A program made the position numbers and the translations under genes. A stretch of DNA of 64,000 nucleotides from DASPHG01 sp963748315 (GTDB taxonomy: Bacteria > Actinomycetota > Thermoleophilia > Solirubrobacterales > Thermoleophilaceae). The notes beneath the pieces are model-generated. The model was not told where the DNA came from, ran no database searches, and was given only the letters and a program-made list of their open reading frames with translations. This document shows, piece after piece, positions 28,184 through 35,030 of the stretch; position 1 is the first letter of the stretch, and the number at the start of each line of letters is the position of its first letter. The DNA is taken from NCBI GenBank assembly GCA_963748315.1, contig CAVVIK010000003.1:1-64000 (forward strand), written 5' to 3'.

Positions 28184-29142
28184 CTGCGCCTGACCGTCTC
28201 GCAGTTGCGCTTGACGCGGTCGAGCTGGTCGACGCGCGCGACGTCGTCGCCGCGGCCGCAGCGGATCTTGTCCGACGCGTCGTCGCCGCGCGAGTTGATC
28301 CTGTCGTCGCCGGCGCGGCCGGCGAACCGCTCCGGGTTGTCGGTGCCGCGCATGCGGTCATCGCCACGGGTGCCAATTGTCCAACCGGTCAGCCACCTGT
28401 CGCACTCGGAAGCGGAGTCCTCCCACACGCACAGGTGCAGCAGGTCCGTCTGGACGTCGCCATCTCGAACGCCGCGGATGAACGGCCGGCTGGCCTCGTC
28501 GAAGACGACCTCCGCGGTGCCGTCCGCACCCGTCATCACGTCGCCTGCGCCATCGAGTCGAACGCCCGCAGCCGGCATGACCGCGCCGTTGTCGTCGTAT
28601 TCACGGACGTTCACGTCCACGGGAGTGCCCGCCTGCACCACGTTGTCGGACAGGACGAGTTCGAGCTCCTTGCCGACGTTCGTGCCGGTGTCGAGGTTCA
28701 GGAAGTACCACAGCACCTCGCCATGCGAGCGGTTGATTGGGAACTGGTCGGCGCCGATCTCCGGCAGGACGTGATCGACCTTGTAGCTCCAGAACGCCGT
28801 GTCGCTGCCCACGAAGCCGCCGATACCGCATACGAACTTGCCGAAGTCGAACTCGTCGCTGACCTGCACCGGACGCAGGTCGCGGGTGAATTCGGCCGCC
28901 TGGAATACGAGACCGAGGGCCGACGGGCCGTCGATCGCGTAGCTGTTGCTAGTGCCGCCACACGCGGCGCTCGCTTCGTACGTCACGGAGTCGTGCACGT
29001 AGCGGAAGCCCGGGCCGATGTCGTGGCCGCCGGCCTCGACACGCAGCTTGGTGGTCACGGCATCGGCGATGGCGGGCGAAGCCGCCATCACCACGAACAC
29101 GCACACGGCAAGAGCCGCGCGCTTCAGGGAATGGATGTGCAT
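28180..29142 (-). CDS. Secreted DUF4430-like protein with Ig-like and RTX-like C-terminal domains
   Basis: MHIHSLKRAALAVCVFVVMAASPAIADA is a signal peptide. A DUF4430-like domain follows: TTKLRVEAGGHDIGPGFRYVHD, VCGIGGFVGSDTAFWSYKVDHVLPEIGADQFPINRSHGEVLWYFLN. An Ig-like/Big domain is next (VLSDNVVQAGTPVDVNVREYDDNGAVMPAAGVRLDG, GTAEVVFDE). The tail is calcium-repeat-like: GTRGDDRMRGTDNPERFAGRAGDDRINSRGDD, SDKIRCGRGDDVARVDQLDRVKRNCE. It is the first gene after the cobalamin riboswitch, so it is likely the most directly regulated. ATG 29140-29142 follows GAGGAAAGG. Role as an extracellular B12 binder is inferred. Confidence 0.78.
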   Translation of the reverse strand: MHIHSLKRAALAVCVFVVMAASPAIADAVTTKLRVEAGGHDIGPGFRYVHDSVTYEASAACGGTSNSYAIDGPSALGLVFQAAEFTRDLRPVQVSDEFDFGKFVCGIGGFVGSDTAFWSYKVDHVLPEIGADQFPINRSHGEVLWYFLNLDTGTNVGKELELVLSDNVVQAGTPVDVNVREYDDNGAVMPAAGVRLDGAGDVMTGADGTAEVVFDEASRPFIRGVRDGDVQTDLLHLCVWEDSASECDRWLTGWTIGTRGDDRMRGTDNPERFAGRAGDDRINSRGDDASDKIRCGRGDDVARVDQLDRVKRNCETVRRR

Positions 29143-29177
29143 CAGAGGCACCCTTTCCTCGAGGGTTGACGTTGCCT

Positions 29178-29334
29178 GTGACCGGAGGCAGGTCTCCTGG
29201 CTCCCGGATTCGCCCTTCCGCGCCTTCCCGGGGTGCTGTCGCTCCCCAGTGGCTGCCATTGGCGGATGGCCTAGCCGGTCACAGTGGCGGGACCGCGCCG
29301 GATTTGCACCGGACTTCCCTTGACCACCGGTCGC
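29178..29334 (-). promoter_or_regulatory. Cobalamin (AdoCbl-class) riboswitch
   Basis: Read on the minus strand, the leader contains GGGAAGTCCGGTGCAAATCC, then CGCGGTCCCGCCACTGTGA and the B12 box AGCCAGGAGACCTGCC at 29187-29202. All three are consensus elements in the right order. Terminal P1 can form between GACCGG (29327-29332) and CCGGTC (29180-29185). The first coding start is only about 36 bases beyond, and no intrinsic terminator is visible, so sequestration of the GAGGAAAGG ribosome-binding site is the likely output. It should switch off the six-gene operon when cobalamin is abundant. Confidence 0.95.
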
Positions 29335-29541
29335 CGCCCAGGATACACGCGCAACCCTCCAACTTCGCGCGCGCCCGAGCGTTCAAAAGTCGAGGACCAG
29401 GGCCGGGGCGTTCGCCGACTTGTCAATCGGAGGGCATGGAGAGAACGCCCTTCGGCGAGTGTGTCTCCGCCACCAGCCGAAGGCCCAACAGGAAGTACCC
29501 CCAAGGGAAGGGCGCTCCATGACGGGGCGCCCTTCCCGGTT
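29335..29541. other. Intergenic region with two hairpins
   Basis: No coding frame is convincing here. CCTTCGGC (29449-29456) and GCCGAAGG (29476-29483) form an eight-base stem with a 19-base loop. A longer 11-base stem lies at 29505-29537. The riboswitch promoter must lie in this stretch on the minus strand, but I do not see a confident -35/-10 pair. Confidence 0.5.
29505..29537 (-). terminator. Hairpin terminator after the PAP2 gene region
   Basis: GGGAAGGGCGC (29505-29515) pairs with GCGCCCTTCCC (29527-29537) around an 11-base loop. It lies five bases past the stop of the 29542 frame, in the position of a terminator. There is no long T tract, so the call rests on the perfect 11-base stem and its position. 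Confidence 0.55.
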
Positions 29542-29805
29542 TCAGCGCCGGTCGTGGACGGTGAGCACGGCGCCGACGAGTAGGGCCACGAGCACGGCCG
29601 TGGCCGCGGCGACCACCGCGAACGTCGTGTGGCCCTCCGCGTAGCCGGTCACGCGCGGGAGGCGCTCGAGCGCCAGCCAGCCGACCACCACGAGCGGCAC
29701 CAGCATCGCCACCACGGCGGGCCACCACGCGTAGGGCTCCTCGCGCGTCGGGAGGGCGGCGTTCAGCCGGCCTGTCCGCAGCACGGCAGCGCGGCGAAGC
29801 ACCAC
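29542..29805 (-). CDS. Two-helix membrane segment, probably the shifted C-terminus of the PAP2 protein
   Basis: The frame gives VLRRAAVLRTGRLNAALPTREEPYAWWPAVVAMLVPLVVVGWLALERLPRVTGYAEGHTTFAVVAAATAVLVALLVGAVLTVHDRR, two clear membrane helices. It starts inside the last codons of the PAP2 frame and continues it topologically, so a single-base shift near 29790 most likely joins the two. Alternatively it is a separate small membrane protein starting at a GTG near 29805, translationally coupled to PAP2. A strong hairpin follows the stop. Confidence 0.5.
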   Translation of the reverse strand: MVLRRAAVLRTGRLNAALPTREEPYAWWPAVVAMLVPLVVVGWLALERLPRVTGYAEGHTTFAVVAAATAVLVALLVGAVLTVHDRR

Positions 29806-30365
29806 GTCGTGGCGACGAGATACCCGCCGGCGACGTCGCTCGGGAAATGCCAGTCGAGCGACATGATCGCGAAGCCAACCGCGAGCGCGAAGAGTGCGCC
29901 GATGCAGCCGACCAGCGGCTTGAGCCGTGCGGGCGCGACCATCACCGCCGCCAGCGCTAGCGACATCGCCGCCGTGGCGTGCCCGCTGGGGAAGGCCTCG
30001 GCGGCGACGTCGAACTCGCCGAACGTCCCGCGTGGGTTCGCGAGCAGCGGCTTCAGCACCTGGCTCGTCACGTTCGCCCCGACCAGCATCACGCCCGCGG
30101 CAAGTCCGACGAGCGGATATCCACGCACGAACGCGATCGCGACGAGAATGAGCCCGATCAGCGCGAAGGGCTTGGGGTCCGCGAGCGTCGCAATGTTGTC
30201 CGCAAGTTCGGCGAGGCGGGGCCGCTGGAGCTCGCCAAAGCCGTGAAGCGCGCGCTGGTCGGCGGCGGCACCCGGCTCGGTCGTGTAGACGACCGCCAGC
30301 AGGACCAGGAAGGCGGCGACGCAGACAGCCGCGGCCGTCCAGAGCCGCCGGGGCGTATCCAGCAT
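29763..30365 (-). CDS. PAP2-family membrane phosphatase
   Basis: ATG 30363-30365 gives MLDTPRRLWTAAAVCVAAFLVLLAVVY. Further helices and the phosphatase motifs follow: VLKPLLANPRG (motif 1-like), EAFPSGHATAAMSLALA (motif 2, catalytic His) and MSLDWHFPSDVAGGYLVA (motif 3, H---D). PAP2 enzymes dephosphorylate lipid pyrophosphates such as undecaprenyl-PP or phosphatidate at the outer membrane face. An upstream in-frame ATG at 30455 is rejected because it would lie inside the tRNA-Glu gene on the other strand. The stop at 29763 is probably premature owing to a base error. Confidence 0.75.
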   Translation of the reverse strand: MLDTPRRLWTAAAVCVAAFLVLLAVVYTTEPGAAADQRALHGFGELQRPRLAELADNIATLADPKPFALIGLILVAIAFVRGYPLVGLAAGVMLVGANVTSQVLKPLLANPRGTFGEFDVAAEAFPSGHATAAMSLALAAVMVAPARLKPLVGCIGALFALAVGFAIMSLDWHFPSDVAGGYLVATTWCFAALPCCGQAG

Positions 30366-30447
30366 CCGTTCGAGGCTACTGAGCGCCCCCGCCGCAATCG
30401 CGGCCAAGAACGACCACGGCCGAGCCTCTAGAATCGCCCGTTCCCAG

Positions 30448-30520
30448 GCCGCCATCGTCTAGGGGACTAGGACGCCGCCCTCTCACGGCGGAAACCGGGG
30501 TTCGAATCCCCGTGGCGGTA
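30448..30520 (+). tRNA. trnE-CUC: tRNA-Glu (CTC anticodon)
   Basis: The 73-base cloverleaf has acceptor GCCGCCA pairing TGGCGGT, an anticodon arm CCGCC-CTCTCAC-GGCGG with anticodon CTC, and a T arm GGGG-TTCGAAT-CCCC. No CCA is encoded. The G1-U72 acceptor pair is unusual for Glu; the 3' end is also the crossover repeat of the island that begins here, so the last bases may come from the element. Confidence 0.95.
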
Positions 30521-30522
30521 CT
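30501..30522 (+). repeat. attL: tRNA-Glu 3'-end repeat
   Basis: The 22 bases beginning TTCGAATCCCCGTGG and ending GGTACT are repeated exactly at 32603-32624 in the same orientation. They cover the T loop, the 3' acceptor strand and two bases beyond, which is the standard crossover segment of tRNA-targeting tyrosine integrases. The tRNA gene is kept whole on this side. Confidence 0.85.
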
Positions 30523-30525
30523 ACG

Positions 30526-30548
30526 AAGCCCGCTCTATGAGCGGGCTT
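30526..30548 (+). terminator. Hairpin terminator after tRNA-Glu
   Basis: AAGCCCGCTC (30526-30535) pairs perfectly with GAGCGGGCTT (30539-30548) around TAT, followed by CTG rather than a long T run. It lies six bases after the tRNA, inside the island end, and would terminate the tRNA transcript. Confidence 0.75.
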
Positions 30549-30999
30549 CTGCGCTGTGGCGCGCTCGTGGGAAACGCCTCGGGAAACAGTGTTCTGCACG
30601 GAATAGGTGCCCGTGGCTGAGATGCGGCGAGCCGCGTGTGCACCCCGCGCAAAGCGGCAGCGGCGGTAATGCTTAGGCGGCGCGTGAACCCATAAGGAAG
30701 AGGGGCGTCCTCGCTGGCGCTCCGCAACGGTGCGGAGCTCCGCAAGCGTGCTCCGAGAATACGACCTTCGTGTTGCTCGGACTCGGCGTGCGATCGCTGC
30801 GGCGGCGGAGGCACAGGGGACGCGCTGCGCCTATCGCGCCTGTTCCTAGCGCCAGGGCTTGCGCTTACATGATTAGCGAGTCGCGAGCGTTGAGCTGTGC
30901 CGGCGGAGCCGGGCCGCCGCTTTTCCGCCACGTGCCGCGCAGCGTTGGGGACAGCGTGGTACGGCTCCACCCCGCACACGTCCCGTGCGGCCCCGGGGC
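30549..30999. other. Non-coding left part of the mini-island with arm-type repeats
   Basis: No coding frame with sensible composition is seen. GGGAAAC occurs at 30569-30575 and 30581-30587 (12-base period). GCTCCGC (30719-30725) and GCGGAGC (30732-30738) form a seven-base stem. The region may hold the P-arm of an attachment site and promoter sequence, but nothing else is recognised. Confidence 0.5.
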
Positions 31000-31533
31000 T
31001 TACGGAACCAGCCGCCATGCGGTGACTCCATCTTGAGCCGCGTATGCGAACGCGCCTGCGATGTTGTCGAACTGCTTGGTCGGCTGTCCCCTCGGGCCGG
31101 TGGCGAAGTACACGGTCTTCGGGACCTTCTCGAGTTCGTAGACCGTCTTGCACTTGTACTCGTAGTCCTGGCTGTAGAAGTCGTATTCGTTCGCGCATTT
31201 TTGGATCGGCCGCCGTTCGTTCACGGTGATCGTCCCCCGTGCGACCTGTACCTCGCCGTTCGGTGTGTAGCCACCGACTGCCCTGCCCGCGCGCGCGGCC
31301 TCGTACGCCTGCTGCCCGTTGAGCGGGTACCCGGAGGGTGTGGGCGCGGGTGACAGCCTCGGCGACGTGCCGGGGCTCGGGCTGGGTGTTGGTGTTGGGC
31401 TGCGCGCTGGCGCCGGCGCCGGCGCCGGCGCAGGGCTAGGCGCCGGACCCGGATCCGAGTTGGGGTCCTCGCCGCAGTCCGATGCCCCTGTGGCCAACAG
31501 CGCGAGACAGAGGAGCGGTACCAGCTTTCGCAT
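31000..31533 (-). CDS. Secreted protein with Pro/Ala-rich linker (island cargo)
   Basis: MRKLVPLLCLALLATGASDCGED is a signal peptide; a Cys follows but the -1 residue is Asp, so lipidation is doubtful. A linker of about 45 residues is built of PAP, PTP and PSP units. The C-terminal domain of about 95 residues reads YPLNGQQAYEAARAGRAVGGYTPNGEVQVARGTITVNERRPIQKCANEYDFYSQDYEYKCKTVYELEKVPKTVYFATGPRGQPTKQFDNIAGAFAYAAQDGVTAWRLVP, with two cysteines about 13 residues apart. I do not recognise it. It lies alone in the tRNA-Glu island, about 90 bases beyond another orphan gene on the same strand. Confidence 0.65.
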   Translation of the reverse strand: MRKLVPLLCLALLATGASDCGEDPNSDPGPAPSPAPAPAPAPARSPTPTPSPSPGTSPRLSPAPTPSGYPLNGQQAYEAARAGRAVGGYTPNGEVQVARGTITVNERRPIQKCANEYDFYSQDYEYKCKTVYELEKVPKTVYFATGPRGQPTKQFDNIAGAFAYAAQDGVTAWRLVP

Positions 31534-31621
31534 GGAAGGGCCTAACCCAAATGTGGGTCGCACGAACGGGGAGTCATCTGTCGCGACGGTTTCGCGATAG
31601 ACCGATAGGAACGGCGCCCTT

Positions 31622-32017
31622 CTAGTCGGTGGTGGCGGTGTTGATCACGTCTGTGTTGTCAAGACCGAGATCCAAACCGGCCGCCGCAGCCCAAAGGACG
31701 CACGCGTTGACGAGAGCGACGATGAAGGCGCCGAGAATCTGAGAGCCCTTCAGGTTGCCGGCCTCCAGCGCCTGCCAGAAAAAGAAGATGCCGAGTACCC
31801 CGGCGACGATTCCTGGGAACCAATGTCCTTCCCAACCAAACAGGGCATTGGCGACCTTCCACAGGACCGTGATGACAACGGATCCTCCGGCGAACGTAGC
31901 CAGGCTTTGTGACGTAATGAAAGCTGGTTGGCTTACCTGCTCTGCGGGCGCGGAGTTGCCAGTATTCGCATCTAGGGGCGCGTCTCGTTTTGTCGTGATG
32001 TTGAAAAGTGAGTCCAT
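31622..32017 (-). CDS. Small integral membrane protein (island cargo)
   Basis: The 131-residue protein begins with a polar 30-residue tail (MDSLFNITTKRDAPLDANTG) and has three likely helices: SLATFAGGSVVITVLWKVANALFG, HWFPGIVAGVLGIFFFWQALEAG and ILGAFIVALVNACVLWAAAAG. It ends LDLGLDNTDVINTATTD. Codon use is less GC-biased than in flanking genes, in keeping with a transferred segment. No family is recognised. A small membrane protein next to a secreted protein could form a surface or exclusion pair; that is speculation. Confidence 0.6.
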   Translation of the reverse strand: MDSLFNITTKRDAPLDANTGNSAPAEQVSQPAFITSQSLATFAGGSVVITVLWKVANALFGWEGHWFPGIVAGVLGIFFFWQALEAGNLKGSQILGAFIVALVNACVLWAAAAGLDLGLDNTDVINTATTD

Positions 32018-32602
32018 AGATTCACCCTACCCCCAATAGCGGTAATGCGCCACTCGAACGGGCGCCGGACGAGGGTCGGCGGGGGTAGTAGCGGGGCGAT
32101 ACCGGAGTTAGGTCTTCGCCTGCCTCAATCTTCATGGTGTCGACGGCAGCCCGGTGTTCCGTGAGTTCGGGCTGGCAATCAGTTCCCGCGAAATGTGGAC
32201 GGCTCGGGGCCACGGCCCCACGAAAATCGACTCCGCCATGCTCGGTAAGCGATGAGGAGTTGGCTAAGCGATAGCGCTCTCAGTTGGTTGCAATTGTGCG
32301 CTGGCATTGACCGCATGACACGGCGACCAATGACCACCTCCGGTCGGTCGACAAGGGGCGCGGCCGTGTCACGCGGGATCCGCGGACGACAAGCTCACGT
32401 GGAGTCCGGCGGCGGTGAGTCCATGCCGAGCCCATCGCAACAAGCGAGTAGCGACGGCGCCGCCCCACACTTCCGGACCCCCGGGCGCCTGGGAAACCAG
32501 GGGGAAACGCTGTCTCGATCCCAGCGGTCTCAGGCGGTTTCAGCCAACCCCGATTTCGCAGCGCCACGCGAAATCCCGCGCCCCAGCCAGAGCCGGGGCC
32601 GT
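32018..32602. other. Non-coding right part of the mini-island
   Basis: I see no supportable gene in these 585 bases. GGGAAAC repeats occur at 32491-32497 and 32502-32508 (11-base period), mirroring the pair at the left end. The promoter of the 31622-32017 gene should lie at the start of this stretch on the minus strand. Confidence 0.5.
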
Positions 32603-32624
32603 TTCGAATCCCCGTGGCGGTACT
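32603..32624 (+). repeat. attR: copy of tRNA-Glu 3' end
   Basis: An exact 22-base copy of 30501-30522. The bases just upstream (GGCCGT) do not match the tRNA, so only the crossover segment is duplicated and this is not a second tRNA gene. Confidence 0.85.
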
Positions 32625-32699
32625 CGTCCCTGCCGTACTGGCGGCCAGGAGGCGGGCAAAAAGTGCAGAGAAGTCCTGCATAGGCCGATTTTCGACCGC

Positions 32700-33686
32700 A
32701 TGCGCGCAGCCGCACTCGCCTTCGTGCTTGGGATTGGCCTCGTCCTGCCCGCGGCCGCTGACGCCAGCCGCGCGAACGTCGCCGCCCTCCAGGTGGCGAT
32801 GCGTGCGCTCGGGTTGTACGGGAGCTCGGTCGACGGAATTGAAGGGCCTCTGACTCGCGGCGCCGTGCGCACCTACCAGCGCCGGCACGACTTGCAGGTG
32901 GACGGCATTGCGGGACCGCGCACGCGTCATGCGCTGGGACGACGTGGTGGGCCGCGACTCGGCAGCCGAAACATGCACAAGGGCATGCGCGGCTGGGACG
33001 TCGCCGCCCTCCAGTTCCTGCTTGCCAGTCGTGGCTACGGGCGGGGCGGATACGACGGCGGCTTCGGGCCGAACACGAAGGACGCTGTCCTCCGCTACCA
33101 GCGCGCTGTGGGGCTGACCGTCGATGGCATAGCGGGTCCCGCGACGCTGAGCGCACTCCGGCACCGGCGCGTGTACTCCACTCCGGGTGACCCGGTCCGG
33201 TTCTTCCGGCCGATCAGCGCGACGATCACCGATGGGTTCGGATGGGTCAGTGGACGCCAACACACCGGGCTCGACATGCCGGCCGCCTATGGCAGGCGCG
33301 TCGGCGCCGCGGGTCGTGGACGCGTGGCCTTCGCCGGCTGGAACTCAGGCGGCTACGGCAACCTCGTCGTCATCAAGCACCGCTTGGGCTTCGAGTCGTG
33401 GTACGCGCACCTGTCGAGCATCGCCGTGTCGCCGGGGCAGTGGGTCGTCGGCGGAAACACAATCGGCTACGTCGGCTCGACCGGCCGCTCGACCGGGCCA
33501 CACCTCCACTTCGAAGTGCGCCATTTCGGCACTCCGATCGACCCGAGGCCGCGACTGCTCACCGCGGCGGCGGCACGCCTAGCGCCGAAGCAGGGCGCTC
33601 GCCGGCTCACCTGTCGCCCCAACGCGGACGCTCGGCGGACCAGGGGCGCCGATCCGCCGGTCGCTCGCTTCGGCCGCTGTCCGTGA
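32700..33686 (+). CDS. M23 peptidase with two peptidoglycan-binding domains
   Basis: MRAAALAFVLGIGLVLPAAADA is a signal peptide. Two PF01471 domains follow: VAALQVAMRALGLYGSSVDGIEGPLTRGAVRTYQRRHDLQVDGIAGPRTRHAL and DVAALQFLLASRGYGRGGYDGGFGPNTKDAVLRYQRAVGLTVDGIAGPATLSAL. The LytM/M23 domain has the zinc ligands in RQHTGLDMPAAYG (H---D) and TGPHLHFEVRHFG (HxH). It is a secreted zinc endopeptidase, probably cutting peptide cross-links of the wall. About 328 residues with a basic tail. It lies just outside the tRNA-Glu island; before insertion it would have followed the tRNA. Confidence 0.9.
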   Translation: MRAAALAFVLGIGLVLPAAADASRANVAALQVAMRALGLYGSSVDGIEGPLTRGAVRTYQRRHDLQVDGIAGPRTRHALGRRGGPRLGSRNMHKGMRGWDVAALQFLLASRGYGRGGYDGGFGPNTKDAVLRYQRAVGLTVDGIAGPATLSALRHRRVYSTPGDPVRFFRPISATITDGFGWVSGRQHTGLDMPAAYGRRVGAAGRGRVAFAGWNSGGYGNLVVIKHRLGFESWYAHLSSIAVSPGQWVVGGNTIGYVGSTGRSTGPHLHFEVRHFGTPIDPRPRLLTAAAARLAPKQGARRLTCRPNADARRTRGADPPVARFGRCP

Positions 33687-33805
33687 TCCTCATCACTAGT
33701 CGCACAGGTTTCTTGCTCCTCCCAGCGCCTTTTGGAACTGACGTTTTACGCCCGCGATCAACGCGGTAAGCCAAGCCCGCTAGCAACCACTGAAAAGGGA
33801 GACAC

Positions 33806-34351
33806 GTGAAGAAACTCATGCTGATTGCGGTTGGGCTGGCACTGGTGGCGCTGCCTGCAAGTGCAGGCGCCAAGCAGGGCACCGCCGCAAAGAAGAAGGC
33901 AAGCGCAGAGTGCCGCGCCGAGCGGGGCGCTGCAGGAGCGGAGAACTTCCGCACCCTGTACCGGAGCTTCGGTCAGTGCGTGAGGCTGACGGTGCGCGAG
34001 AACCGGGCCGCGCGCGCGCAGGGGCGTGCCGCGGCGCGGGCCGAGGATCAGGCCGAGCTCAACGCGGCGCGGGAGTGCCGCGCCGAGCGCGATGAGATCG
34101 GCGACGAGCCGTTCGCCGAGCAGTACGGCACCAACCACAACAAGAGGAATGCCTTCGGCAAGTGCGTCTCCGGACGCGTTGCGCAGGAGGAGACCGAGGA
34201 ACCGGAGGCAGAAACGACACCCGACGACGGCGAGGAAACCGAGCCGGACGACGGCGATGAGGAGACTCAGCCCGAGACCGGTGAGGAAGAGACTCCGCCG
34301 GACGACGGTGAGGAGACCCCTGACGACGACACCGCGGAGGACGTCGCGTAG
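33806..34351 (+). CDS. Small secreted protein with two Cys-pair repeats and acidic tail
   Basis: MKKLMLIAVGLALVALPASAGA is a signal peptide, preceded by AAAAGGGAG. Two repeats follow: ECRAERGAAGAENFRTLYRSFGQCV and ECRAERDEIGDEPFAEQYGT...NAFGKCV, each with one Cys at either end. The last 55 residues are a low-complexity acidic tail of PDDGEE/EETP units, net charge strongly negative. No enzyme motif is visible. I recall similar ECRAER...FGKCV proteins as common, unnamed secreted proteins of Thermoleophilia, which supports the host assignment. A strong terminator follows. Confidence 0.7.
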   Translation: MKKLMLIAVGLALVALPASAGAKQGTAAKKKASAECRAERGAAGAENFRTLYRSFGQCVRLTVRENRAARAQGRAAARAEDQAELNAARECRAERDEIGDEPFAEQYGTNHNKRNAFGKCVSGRVAQEETEEPEAETTPDDGEETEPDDGDEETQPETGEEETPPDDGEETPDDDTAEDVA

Positions 34352-34380
34352 TCGCTCGACACAGGTCTCATCAGCTGGAG

Positions 34381-34406
34381 CGAGGGGCGCCTACTGGCGC
34401 CCCTCG
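34381..34406 (+). terminator. Hairpin terminator
   Basis: CGAGGGGCGCC (34381-34391) and GGCGCCCCTCG (34396-34406) form a perfect 11-base stem with a TACT loop, 30 bases after the stop of the acidic secreted protein. A short T-containing tail (TCGTCTCAT) follows. Confidence 0.75.
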
Positions 34407-34430
34407 TCGTCTCATCCGTAACGGTTATGA

Positions 34431-35015
34431 ATGGGCCGGCTGCCGAACAGCGCGCATACCTCGCACCCCTGGCGAATCCACGAGATCACGCGCGACTTCC
34501 GGCTCGAGGACGTGTGGGCGCTGCCGACGCCCGGCGGGCCGGACGACTTCCCGCTGCTGGTCGACGCCCTCGCGTCCGGCGACCCGGAAGCGCAGAGCCC
34601 GTCCCGCCTCGCCCGCGCCCTGTGGGCGCTCCGCTGGAAGCTCGGCGAGTGGTTCGGCTGGGACGACGAGGACACCGGCGTCGGCTCCCGGGTGCCGACG
34701 CTGCGCGACCGGCTTCCGGCCGACCTGCGCGAGGGGCCGACAGGACCCGACTTCTCGACGCTGCCGTTCACGCCGATCTACCTGACCGACAGCGAGTGGG
34801 CGGCGGAGGTGGCGAACAAGACCGTGCACGGCGTGATGCACCTGGGCTGGGTCTCTGACGGCACAGGCGGCTACCGCGGCCAGATGGCTGTGCTCGTGAA
34901 GCCCAACGGACTGTTCGGCAACATCTACATGGCCGCGATCAGACCGTTCCGGCACCTGATCGTGTACCCGCCGGCGATGCGCCAGATTGGTCGCGCATGG
35001 CGGGAGCGAATCTGA
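34431..35015 (+). CDS. DUF2867 domain protein
   Basis: MGRLPNSAHTSHPWRIHEITRDFRLEDVWALPTPGGPDDFPLLVDALASG opens a 194-residue cytoplasmic protein. LRWKLGEWFGWDDEDTG, PFTPIYLTDSEWAAEVANKTVHGVMHLGWVSDGTGGYRGQMAVLVKPNGLFGNIYMAAIRPFRHLIVYPPAMRQIGRAWRE matches the DUF2867 pattern (ANKTVH---HLGWV--G-G-Y-GQMAVLVKP-G--G--YMA-I-PFRH-IVYP). The family is often next to or fused with NAD(P)-binding reductases; its role is not established. The penicillin-acylase-like gene starts 16 bases downstream, so they may be co-transcribed. Confidence 0.75.
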   Translation: MGRLPNSAHTSHPWRIHEITRDFRLEDVWALPTPGGPDDFPLLVDALASGDPEAQSPSRLARALWALRWKLGEWFGWDDEDTGVGSRVPTLRDRLPADLREGPTGPDFSTLPFTPIYLTDSEWAAEVANKTVHGVMHLGWVSDGTGGYRGQMAVLVKPNGLFGNIYMAAIRPFRHLIVYPPAMRQIGRAWRERI

Positions 35016-35030
35016 GAAAGTCCCCGCTCG

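Larger units (their letters stand above)
30501..32624. mobile_element. 2.1-kb tRNA-Glu-integrated mini-island without integrase
   Basis: The segment is bounded by 22-base direct repeats of the tRNA-Glu 3' end, is visibly more AT-rich than its surroundings, and carries two orphan genes and long non-coding stretches. Both internal ends carry a pair of GGGAAAC direct repeats, like arm-type integrase sites. No integrase, excisionase or replication gene is present, so it is either a deletion remnant or a small passenger mobilised in trans. Removing it would place the M23 peptidase gene directly after the tRNA. Confidence 0.75.

Noticed and set aside
29505..29537. Terminator forming part of the cobalamin riboswitch
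   Set aside because: It lies upstream of the aptamer relative to operon transcription and directly after the PAP2-side stop, so it belongs to that gene.
30449..30455. PAP2 start at ATG 30455
   Set aside because: That start would overlap the tRNA-Glu gene on the other strand; the ATG at 30365 fits the first helix.
30501..32624. Prophage or conjugative element
   Set aside because: No integrase, structural, relaxase or replication gene is found; only the attachment repeats and two small genes.
32580..32640. A second tRNA-Glu gene
   Set aside because: Only the last 22 bases of the tRNA are present; no acceptor 5' strand, D arm or anticodon arm precedes them.
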